From Dryas octopetala (lineage: Eukaryota > Streptophyta > Magnoliopsida > Rosales > Rosaceae), in assembly GCA_963921425.1 (NCBI GenBank), contig OY992833.1, positions 32,722,698-32,786,697 of the forward strand: DNA of 64,000 nt. The letters are read 5' to 3'. The notes under the pieces are model-generated. The model was not told where the DNA came from, searched no databases, and worked only from the letters and a program-made list of their open reading frames with translations. Below are positions 54,205 through 64,000 of the stretch, piece after piece (the stretch's first letter is position 1; each line of letters begins with the position of its first letter). The translations under genes and the position numbers were made by a program.

Positions 54205-57200
54205 TTATGATTTCTTTTTCTTGTTATCATCAGGTTTAATGAGTTGAACAGGAGCTGCTGGTATCCTGACCCACCATTCTCTAATCCGCCTCACCCACCG
54301 GTCACTACTTTCTTTCCTATATGGCATTTTCCTTGTAAAAGCCTCCAGAAATACTAGCAGGATTATATATCTCAGAGGCACAAATGCAAACACTGCTGCC
54401 ATGAAAACCAGCAGTATAACAATCCTGTCCGTCGCCTGCCAGACAGACCAATTTTGAATATATAGCACATTGGTGGGAGAGAGATAGTAAAGAAACTCTT
54501 AATAGAAATTTAAATGATATCTTATTTCATGTTCAATCTGTTGGTGTAACATATTGCAAATATCAACAACTCAATCTATAATAGTAAAGTATGAGAGCTG
54601 AAGAATAAAGGGAAACACAGGACTTTAACAAGTTTAACTGGATTGCCTTACATTTCAATGCAGAGAACTTAAGATGCAGTTATCTAATATTATTTTTTGA
54701 TGAATTTTATAATGCCATATGCAGTTACATTAAGATCAAATAAACACCCAACAATAAGTTAAATTGGCTGAACTTTCTACCACTGAACCACAGGTTTATT
54801 CCAATTGAAAAATGCGCTTATAAAAATCCATATCCCATGTATACCAGTTTTGCTAGGAAAATTAGCATGGCTTCGACACATACCTGTGGAAGAACTGCAA
54901 AAAGGAGAGCTCTTATCTTCAGGAGAATAATATTCCCAGCTCGAAGTAATGCTTCAACTTGTGTGATGGCTTCTTGCAATGTCAGCAGCTGCTCTACTGC
55001 ATTTCGGTTATGGGGAGGTGTTATCCTGAATGGTTCTAACGGTTTCCCTTTGTTAAAAAGCCTGCACCAGAGCATGAGAACTGCAAGGAATACACAAATG
55101 GATGGCAGTATATATCTGATCCAACCCCTGTACATCAAAATTAACAGCTTTGTTATTACTTATTTTCATCCAAGCTATTGCTAATATTTTTACATAGGGA
55201 TCAAACTCAATAAGGGGGCCACATGCTCCGAAAATCCAGATTTAACAGCCATACAAATGGAGAGGAGCATTTCCGGTATGGACAGTCAAAAAATTATTAA
55301 TACTCTTGGGACCAGGCATGGATAACTCCAGTCACAGACAATTACCTTACTATAGAGTAGCTGGTCAACACCAGAAACACTGTTGATTTGTAAGGGTCTT
55401 CCCATGATGCCAAAAGTTGAACACGGCTAGCTAATTCAATAACTGGAAACAGTAGTTCCTACAAGTAAAAAACAATGATCTTCACAGTAAAAACATAAGA
55501 AATTAAATGTGTAAGCTTTACAAACGTTATAGCAATGAGCTTTCAAAGGAATGAAAGCTACAGGTTGAAACAAAACCTTAATAATTGTGTATATTATAAG
55601 TATGTCTGTCCTGTCTCTATCCACATTATACTATGGGATTCCATTAAAGTAGAAAATGAACACCCAAGTACAACAAAAAGATATCACAGGATTTAGCCAT
55701 AATGCAGAAGTTATAAATTGTTTTCACATCAATATGGCTTGCTGGATGTACTGCAATGGTTCAACAGATTTTTCTTTTATTTGGTTGAGCAGGAGGGACA
55801 GTACGGTTATCACCTATTCAAGAACAGATTTAGAAACCAGGCTCCCAGCTTAAAGTAGGGAGAAACCCCTTCATCTTTCCTCCACTATGAAGAACAAAAT
55901 ATAATCTCTCATAAATAAAACACTAAAAATAGATTCATCCTTAAAGGCATTTTTTTTAACATTTCTAAGTGCTTTCCTTCCTCTCTAATATTATTCTCGG
56001 AAAAAATGGAAAGTGTTTTGTTGGCTTGGAAAACCCAATTTAACATGAGAAGTTCAGTATTGACCTTCATTATTGCAACATTTGTATCAATCCCATCCAC
56101 CTTCACCTCGTCCACAGTTGCCTGTGCAGCTTCAGCCCTCCCTGTGTCCAATATTGACTGTTTCACTGCCATTTCCAAGGGATTAGTCTCACCAACACAA
56201 ACATCTCCGACTATTATTGGTTGTCCATCAAGGTTTACTTCTTTTTGTACTACGAATCCAAGTTGAGTAAGTGCTATAAGTGAAATTGGAGACAGTTTTG
56301 TCTGCCGTTTTGCATATGGACTCCCAGAAACATCCTGTTGGGCAGCACCGCAATTCAAAAGGACCAATCGACTTGACAAAGTTTTCAAAATCGAGTCTCC
56401 TCTTGGAAGACTTTCAGCAAGGTTAAAAGCAAGTAGGGTTTTATAATGAGATGAAAAGAAGTGGAAGGCTTCTCTAACTGCACGATATCGGAAGATGCCT
56501 AGAATAGCCCTTGCCAGTACTTCTGATTTCTGAATCTCTTTAAGATTGTTTTTCCGAATAAACATGTGCACACGCAAGATCTCAAGACAAATATCCAACC
56601 AATAGTCTCGGCGAGAATTGCCTTTGAATTCAGGAAACTCCAAATAAACTGGCTCTGCTCTGTAAATAAATTATAAAACAATTAAATAAAAAAATAAGTT
56701 AATCATGATCTGTAAATAAATAAATTGAAAACAATTAAATCATGATCCTCATAAATAAATAAGTTCCGTGCTATGTATATATGTCAACAGATAACATACA
56801 CAGAAGTTGATTTGTACATAATGGCTTTATCGAAAAGACGAGCACCCAATGGTCCAGTCAATTCAGGTTTTATGACCTGCTTCATATCTGTTGCCAGATC
56901 ATATCTAACAGCTTTGTCATACAAACCAACTCCCAGTGATTCAAAGTACAGCGCAGAATTGGTCAGTGTCAACCGCCCTACAAAAACAGAGATGGATATA
57001 AAACACTTTCCAGATTTATATAATGCATACAAAACTGAAACACATTATCAAAGCTTGCCACAATTGAGATCATGACCAGAATTAGTCAGAGCACTTTTGA
57101 AAAGTTTCCGGGAGAAAAAAAAAATCAAGCATCTGTTAAAAGAACAAAACATTTAAGACAATGGGTATGAAGAAGACCACAGCGAGCTCATGTTACAAAT

Positions 57201-58177
57201 AACATCACCTAGTATCAGCATGCTACAGACATGAGTTCCAAACTGATGGAAACCTCATTATGAAAACGTTCCATGCAGAAATTGCAAGGATATTTGTGAT
57301 CACAACATAGTATGAAGTGTGCTTTCCAAGAGGTCAGCTAATGAGATAAGGTCACATGAAGCACATCATTGAACTGGTGGTTTGACAAACCTGACAGATA
57401 TTAGCAGGACCAGTGCCTAGCTAAGTAGGAACTGATCTTTACAAATAAAGGGGGAAAAAATCCAAGACACAACTAACAAGTCTATCTGGGAGATAAAAGT
57501 GCAATTGTACATGTGTCAAGATCAGATGTGATTGAATCACCATCTTTACCCAGAAAAGCAAATCTGATGTGATCTTTATTTATCTTTTATTGGGTACCCA
57601 AGAAAAAACAAAGTCAATAATCTGTATCGGAATTCAAAAAGGATCGCTTTTTATCATATCATTAGTAGACCATGCCCAAGGTACAGTCGTGTCTCAGAAT
57701 TATATTAGCCCTAAAGTTTGTGGTTTTGAAGTAACCTGGAAAACCAAATTTACTAGATGCAATAATATTTTGATCCACCTTCAGGAATACCATCACTTAC
57801 CAGGCCACAGGGACATCCCAATATGTTGTAGCACTGGTTGAGTGGGAACTGTACCATCAACATCAAGGATGATTTCTTCCTCTGTGAGCTGAAGATTTCC
57901 AATGGAAGAGGCCAATGCATTTTTGGAAGCCTTAATGATCCTGCAGAAGAGCCATTTATTATAAAAAAGATTGATAGTATTCTGCTTATAAAGATACAAA
58001 ATATAGAAAAAATACGAACCAACAAGAAACAATAACATGAAGGGGCACACACACACTTTTAGGCTTTTAGCTATAACCAATCAAAAGTAGATATCCACAT
58101 GCCGCACCCAACACACCACAGACATTTCACCAGATTTCACCACCATTCCAAAGGGACTGATGCACCCATATGCACAC

Positions 58178-58230
<53 letters not shown>

Positions 58231-60666
58231 GTACAACCAAACCCAGAAAACCTTCAACACTGCTTCAGCAATAAACCCATCATAGTTAGTACTCTCTCTC
58301 ACACACACTGTTTCTTTTTTCAGTTGGTTTTTTTTTTTTTTTTTTTTTAAATTTTGGTTTTCTGTTCCTTAGCAAGATAGCAACACTTTTATTCTTTTTC
58401 TCTCTGATATATAACCTAAATCTAACAACCAAAGCTAAAGTTAATATAGTTTGATAGAGGAAAATGTATTTCTTACTAGTTACCAATAAAGTATACACCA
58501 TTTTCATATCATTGCTCAAGGTGTAGTGCATGCATGGCCCAACCCCCTTGATTGCACCATATCATATATGCATCATTTTGTACAAACAAATTTTAGAAAT
58601 GGTTTCCATGTATAGCATATTTCTTTCATATAATTAAGTTTTTCGTGATTGTCTGTTTCACCTTGAGGCTTGATATAGAGTTAGGGACTACGCATGCTGC
58701 AAATCGAAGTTAAAATGAACAAGAATTTGACCTTAAAAGCGACATCGAACCAAAGGGTGGCAAAGTGATATAAGGCCATGCCACAAGGATTTAAACTTAC
58801 ATGTGAATTGGGGTAAAAGTTTCACTGCAAAAAGGAAATGGAAATCACACAAATGATAACAATCAAGGAGCAAAATAATACTTTTCGAGGCTTCGTATGT
58901 ATTTGTCATATACAAGGAAATGAAGTCGATGGCCAGAAGAGCTTGTGAGTGCATCATAAAGATTGTGGACAGTTATTATATCTGCAACAGCAGCACAGGC
59001 AGGAGCTATTCGTGCAAAGGCCTCCAACCCAACAGTTTTCTTGTCATCAACCTGAAGGAGAAAGCATAACAAACATAAATATCAGTACTTCTTGGAAGTC
59101 ATGACAAAAATGTCTCAATAATTTGAAACTAAGCCGTCCTATGAATATGACTAGGTAACATTGGTATAATGTGCTACTTGCAGATAAAGAAACAAGGCAA
59201 TTGATGAAGAAATGAACCTGAACAGCCATTTTTGTAGAACTTGAATAAAAAAGCGACCAACCATCTTCATCCTCTACTTCCTGGTTACTGCAAGAAGGGG
59301 TTTCCTGTAGTTGAAGATGGTTCAGGCACCATCGTCAAGCCAAAGTAGAAGAAAAAGCTTAGGACCTACACTTGAGAGTTTCTGACTAAATATTAGGAAG
59401 AAAAAAGTCTCTATTATCTTAAAATATCAACAGATAACAATGAGGGGCTGTCTCACTTTGTCTAGTGGGTTACTCTCAGCGCTGGGCGACTCCCATGCAA
59501 GCATCATGTCAAATGTCATACGACAGAACTCCTTGTCACTCAGATAATCTGGGCGACTACTCACTACATGGAGTGCTTGGTATGAGCAAAATTCCAAAAA
59601 ATTCCTAGCATAAGTCAAAAGTTCCTTAACACTTTCAGGTAGCTGTGTGTCAAAATGATGCTGTAATTCTTCAGTAGGGATTTGAAGAATCCTGCGGCAG
59701 CATGAAATGCATTTAGAAGCGTAGTAGTAGTAGTAAGATAAAAAAAAGTATCAAAGGGTCCATTTGGTTATGCTGCAATATTTAAAAAATAGACATCAAA
59801 TTTCCTTCCCCATGTGGAACACACTCAACAGTGCTCAAAGCGAAACGGTTTACAAGGTGTAAGACAGACTAGATGGGATGGTAGAAGGTTTCATCCAACA
59901 TTACTTTTGACAAGTGAGATTTAATCCAGCAATAATGACACAAAATGAAGGAGGAGGAATTTATTTGTGTAATATCCAGACATGGAAAAAGCATATATTG
60001 AAAATGTCGAAACCGAAGCTTAAACAGTGGGTCACATAGTTATTGCTCATGACAAATTTCAACCTCATTTTTACTATTGTTCGATGGACCATTTTTAAAA
60101 TGGTGAGCTTGGTATGGGACGCCCAGCATTCTAAAATCCAAGCAAATGTACGTATAAAAGACATTCAGATGAATCTTTATAGCCGCACTTGAATTGGCAA
60201 AACAAATGAAACCCAAATGCAGTGCGCAGTGCTAATTCTTAGACTTAAGAGTGTAGAACAACTCCCCCCTCTCAAAAAAAAAGAAAAAGAAAAAGAAAAA
60301 CAACTGTGACCCAAATAACATGCATGTAAACGTAATGAAAAAATCTTTGTTTCTGGATTTAATGCAAAAGAAAATAAATATGAAAACCAACAGATATGGA
60401 TACATATAGGGTGTAAAAGAAAAAAGAGGGAGGAAGAAAGGGAATGACTTGGAACAGCGAGAGACGACGGAATTGGCGAAAGGAGAGAGCTGAGGAATGG
60501 GTTTTGGAGAATTGACAGCGGAGGAAGGGGAGTCTTGTTCATCTCCATTGGACTTGTTGCGGCTGAAAAGGGATTTCAGGGACTTTTGATGGCTTCTTGT
60601 CAAGAAACCGTCCAACATTCCCAACTTCACGTTCTCCATTTTATTATTTTGTTTGGTCTCATCCAT
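54205..60666 (-). CDS. DUF639 family protein with C-terminal membrane helices
   Basis: Conserved plant protein of unknown function. Ten exons: 60666-60449, 59691-59457, 59304-59218, 59051-58882, 57940-57801, 56977-56800, 56659-56065, 55458-55346, 55127-54884, 54435-54205; 1671 nt, 556 residues (547 if translation starts at the second Met, MENVKLGM). The N-terminus is polar with Ser/Pro. The conserved body includes CRMTFDMMLAWESP, a GRAM-like segment (GMSLWPGRLTLTNSALYFESLG, YDLATDMKQVIKPELTGPLG) and the YLEFPEFKGNSRRDYWLDICLE block. Hydrophobic helices follow near the C-terminus: about 387-425 (FLVLTSYSIV, YILPSICVFLAVLMLW) and about 484-510 (RIVILLVFMAAVFAFVPL), then a basic tail. It is therefore probably a membrane-anchored protein. 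Arabidopsis counterpart from memory At5g23390. It is head to head with MIA40. Confidence 0.9.
58172..58227. repeat. (GA)n microsatellite in DUF639 intron 4
   Basis: About 27 uninterrupted GA units, followed about 100 bp later by a poly(T) run. Intronic; likely polymorphic. Confidence 0.95.
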
Positions 60667-60881
60667 CTCATCATCGATACCAAAATCAACAACAAAACAA
60701 ATAACTCAATAACTCATAACAAATTAATTTACGGACGTTTCTTCATTCCTCTACTTTCTGAGATTTGAGAAAATTATTGACAAAAAAAGGGGAATCAGAT
60801 GCGTCAATCCAATTGTAAAACTAACACACACTATAGCCTGTCTATTAGACTATTACGCTATTAGAGATCGAATATGAAATT

Positions 60882-60963
60882 TGGGCCGACCCTAAACAGA
60901 GGCCCAAATTAGATGTAGAAACAAAGACAAGTACTGAATTGAATGGGCTGGGCTACCAGCCCA
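60882..60963. promoter_or_regulatory. Five site II (TGGGCY) elements in the shared DUF639/MIA40 promoter
   Basis: In the 453-bp gap between the two divergent start codons there are TGGGCC/T words at 60882-60887, 60901-60906 (complement), 60944-60949, 60949-60954 and 60958-60963 (complement). Site II elements bound by TCP factors are a known hallmark of nuclear genes for mitochondrial proteins, which fits MIA40. They lie 157-238 bp before the MIA40 ATG. Effect on the DUF639 side is unknown. Confidence 0.65.
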
Positions 60964-61119
60964 CAATCTCTTGGTCGGTTGGTTGACTGATGAGTTCAGA
61001 CTTGAGACTTGAGATAGCTGCTTTTTTTTTGGTCGAATAAGATAAGATGGCTGCTTATTGCAGCGGAGAAGAGGAATAGATAATAGAGAATAGTCGAATA
61101 GAGAGAGATAGAGAAGACG

Positions 61120-61225
61120 ATGGGTCAAGTTCAAAGCCAGGCGGAGGCAGAAATAGTGGATCGACAAGGCCACCGGGTCTCCTCCTCCTCTGCTGTTTCC
61201 ATGGACTCTCTTATTGCGGGTACGG

Positions 61226-61274
<49 letters not shown>

Positions 61275-63227
61275 CCTCCTCCGTTCGTATTAGGTATATA
61301 TAGGCTACCATTATTCCCATCAGGCTATGGGTGCTGTTTGCGGAATTTGTTCGAATTCATTTTTTCTTTTTATTATTTGCTTTATGCTAAAAAGGCTTCT
61401 TTTCTTGTACAACTTATTGTCCAATATCCAAGCCTAAATGTTTGCTCAACGGTACGATCACTGTGGTGCAGGTGCTTCAATAATTCTGAATCTTTGTTTG
61501 CCTTCTTGCACTCTCAATTTGTTATGATATCATCTAGAGAAAACTTTGAGATGTCATTTAATACACCAAAATCTTGCAACGGAACAAAACTCAAGTCCCC
61601 AAATATAAACATTAATTATAACAGTCCTACTTTGCACGATTACTGCCAAAATTGGCGGATATTTACTTTATTGGATTGCACTACTTTAGGCATCAACTGT
61701 GCAACTAATTTCACATACTAGTAGACAAGGTTTTCTTTAATTTGCCTCTACGCTCTTCTGTATAAGGTTTAACTCTTAGAGACAACTATGCTATTTGTGT
61801 TTTGAAACCTTAATTTCTGGAACATTGTTTTCCTCATCATTGGCTACTAGTTGATAAACTTTACAATGTTGTGCATGTACAGAAGCTGCAACATATGGCA
61901 ATGATGGGAATGAGGTTGGTCCATTTCAAAGACAAACTTGTTTTTGTTAAAGGGGTAGGGCGGGGTGTTTGTAGGTCATAGGGTTTATGTCTTGCCAATA
62001 GGATATTTATTTTTAAAAAGGGCATACTTCCTTTTCAATTAAGAGTGGCAATTAAAGAAGTTGAACTATGCATTTTGCAGTCTCTTGATGCCAAGGCTCA
62101 GAAGGCACTGGAATGTCCTTGCATTGCTGACTTACGAAGTGGCCCTTGTGGGCTTCAGTTTTCTGAGGCATTTCTCTGTTATCTTAAGAGTACGGTGGAA
62201 GAAAAGGTAATTTCTAACTATTACTAAATACAATTTATGGGCTCCTTGTGCTGCAAATAGGATTATTTACCTCGTTGTGGCATGTTATTCTGCTACAGTC
62301 TACAGACTATATATTATTACATTCAAGTCCCTTTGTATGTAACAGAACAACATAATCTATAATACGGCATATTTATCAACTCTTTTTTACTTACTTGAAG
62401 TTGAATGTAATAACATAAAACATGTAACGTAAGATATGTCATAACTAGAAGGTAACATCACTATAAAAGAGAAGGCAAAGAAGAAAGGAAAAATAGGTCA
62501 CATAAACTGAGTTGCCTCAAAATTGGAGCTAGTACTAGGATGTAGTTCTGGTCTAAAAACTATCATTTATTGACCTGGATTCTTAGACTTTCTGCTTGTA
62601 GGTATTTTTAAAGTTGAAAAAGAATCCACTTAGTTTGATTTAATGATCCATCTGGCTGCCAAAGATACTGGAGATCAGGAGAACATTTTTAATAATGGCT
62701 TGGCAAAGACATTTTTCATATATTACTCCCTTTTTTCTTCCCTTCTGCCGGATGACAAATTCCTTAATTGATTAGCCAATTCTGGTTATGGTTGTGCATA
62801 GATGCTATTACTTCGTTAGTTACAATGTTGGTCTGTTTGTACCTACTGAATACTGATGATGCAATCAAGTGAATGTCCGGTTGGCTGTAACTACTACAAT
62901 TTTGATGGTTTTAAGTTGAAAATCCATAAATTTTACTGTCATTAGATGGTCCTGTTTCATGCGGAAGTAAATATATCAATAAAATCTCTGAATTCTCTAC
63001 AAGTTATTGACGTGAATTCTTTTTTCTTTTTTTCTTTCTTGTAGGGATCAGACTGTGTGCATCCATTTGTAACTTTGCAGAATTGTATTAAGGCAAATCC
63101 TGATGCTTTTTCTAAAGACATTTTAGAAGAAGATGAAGTTAAGAAAGATGAAAAGCGGACCCAGAAGTACAAAATCATCCCTCCCACATGGTCCACAGAA
63201 TCTCAAAGCCCAAAATCGAAGCTTTAG
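61120..63227 (+). CDS. MIA40: Mitochondrial intermembrane space import and assembly protein 40
   Basis: Thiol oxidoreductase that introduces disulfides into small Cys-rich proteins in the mitochondrial intermembrane space together with ERV1; in Arabidopsis it is also found in peroxisomes. Four exons: 61120-61219, 61883-61914, 62081-62206, 63045-63227; 441 nt, 146 residues. The redox-active CPC motif is at residues 56-58, and the twin CX9C scaffold at 67-77 and 90-100 (CGLQFSEAFLC and CVHPFVTLQNC). The N-terminus lacks the membrane anchor of yeast Mia40 and begins MGQVQSQAEAE. The protein ends KSKL, a canonical peroxisomal targeting signal 1. The start is the first ATG after the leader. A CT microsatellite begins about 10 bases past the exon 1 donor. 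Confidence 0.95.
61229..61271. repeat. (CT)n microsatellite in MIA40 intron 1
   Basis: About 21 CT units starting roughly 10 bases after the exon 1 splice donor (GTACGG). Length changes here could affect splicing or intron-mediated enhancement. Confidence 0.95.
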
Positions 63228-64000
63228 GAGAAAGATGTAAACCTCATTTATTCACATAGGGAACATAAACCATTGAGTTATTTGATAAATAAAGTTGGCC
63301 TTTTACAGTTTTACTGAAGATGCTCAAGCATTGTTCCACATTTATTTGTTGTAAAAGAAAAATTCTGAAAGTTGAAGCTATTTACTGATTTAGTAGGAGG
63401 GGGGAAGTTGAGCATACGTTTGGTGCATGATTTCTGTAATGAAAAATTGTACTTACCCTAATTAGTAATCTCTGCCAAGGTATGGCAATTAAGGGTTTTG
63501 AAGTGAATGTGCACAGTGCACATTGAATTTTTTTTCATTTTTTCTGGTAAAAAAATTTATAATGTGTTTGAATTGAGAGCAAAGAATAAAGATACAAGAG
63601 AATCTTAAATTTTCTCTTGTTTCTATGGTTAATTATTGTGAAATTGGAAAAAATAGAAGAGTTTTGTTGGAGCCTCGAATTTTCTTCAGTCCTTTTTATT
63701 TCTTTTTCTTATTGTGTAAATGGAGAAATTTAGTGCAATAAAAGTGAGATTTGTAATTTTTAGAACCATTTGGACGGAATGACTGAAAATTAGGGACTCG
63801 AATTTGAATTTTTTTTTAAAAGAAGAATTAATCCCCATATAAAAAAAAAATAAAAAATTGATTGATCTGCCAGCTACCTAATTAAACGAAGAAAGAAAGA
63901 AGAAGATAAAAAAAGTTGTAAGCAGAATAGATTAGAATAGGGTAGCAGCGAGCGGCAAGCGAAGTAGCTGAGTGAGGAGAAGTGAGTTGGCGGTTTGTTG
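63228..64000. other. MIA40 3' flank and window end
   Basis: Probable MIA40 3' UTR, then AT-rich DNA. The last 60 bases are purine-rich (AGCAGCGAGCGG onward) and could be the leader of a further plus-strand gene, but no start codon or protein is visible. Confidence 0.4.

Noticed and set aside
1-64000. CRISPR arrays, rRNA genes, prokaryotic operons or a new defence system
   Set aside because: The window is plant nuclear DNA with spliced genes; no regularly spaced repeats or rRNA sequence were seen.

Overview
This is a stretch of nuclear DNA from a eudicot plant. The evidence is AT-rich intergenic DNA, GT-AG introns that join in frame, typical plant gene families and several classes of plant transposon. 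I cannot name the species; the base content and transposons fit a woody eudicot, but that is a guess.

Layout, left to right. (1) 1-8.5 kb, minus: 5' two thirds of a SWI/SNF2 helicase-like gene (CHR28 type), cut by the left window edge, with a Mutator-like MITE in its open intron and a 337-bp direct duplication in its leader intron. (2) 11.0 kb, plus: a small uncharacterised protein. (3) 12.4-14.0 kb, plus: an HMG-box gene (HMGB6 type). (4) 14.7-16.5 kb, minus: a secreted LRR protein. (5) 19.7-21.0 kb, minus: a DUF6817/TPR-like protein. (6) 21.9-38.9 kb, minus: an oligopeptidase B-like serine peptidase (S9A) of 11 exons, whose last intron holds a complete 9.8-kb Copia (Sirevirus-type) retrotransposon at 22529-32362. 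(7) 41.2-46.9 kb, minus: the PP6-type phosphatase FyPP, 10 exons, 303 residues, with LINE and LTR debris in its introns. (8) 49.8-53.2 kb, plus: a G-patch protein made of two tandem three-exon modules. (9) 54.2-60.7 kb, minus: a DUF639 membrane protein, head to head with (10) 61.1-63.2 kb, plus: MIA40, an oxidoreductase with twin CX9C motifs ending in the peroxisomal signal SKL.

The genes are ordinary housekeeping loci and do not form one pathway. From memory of Arabidopsis, CHR28, the S9A peptidase and FyPP lie together near At1g50370-At1g50410, while DUF639, MIA40, the LRR gene and HMGB6 lie together near At5g23390-At5g23420. The window interleaves both sets, as expected if it keeps an ancestral order that Arabidopsis later split between duplicated segments.

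Exon boundaries were read by eye from splice signals, reading frame and family similarity. For every complete multi-exon gene the exon lengths sum to a multiple of three. I saw no novel multi-gene system. The most informative items are the young retrotransposon inside the peptidase gene, the duplicated G-patch module, the SKL-tagged MIA40 with its shared promoter, and several small transposons with visible target-site duplications.
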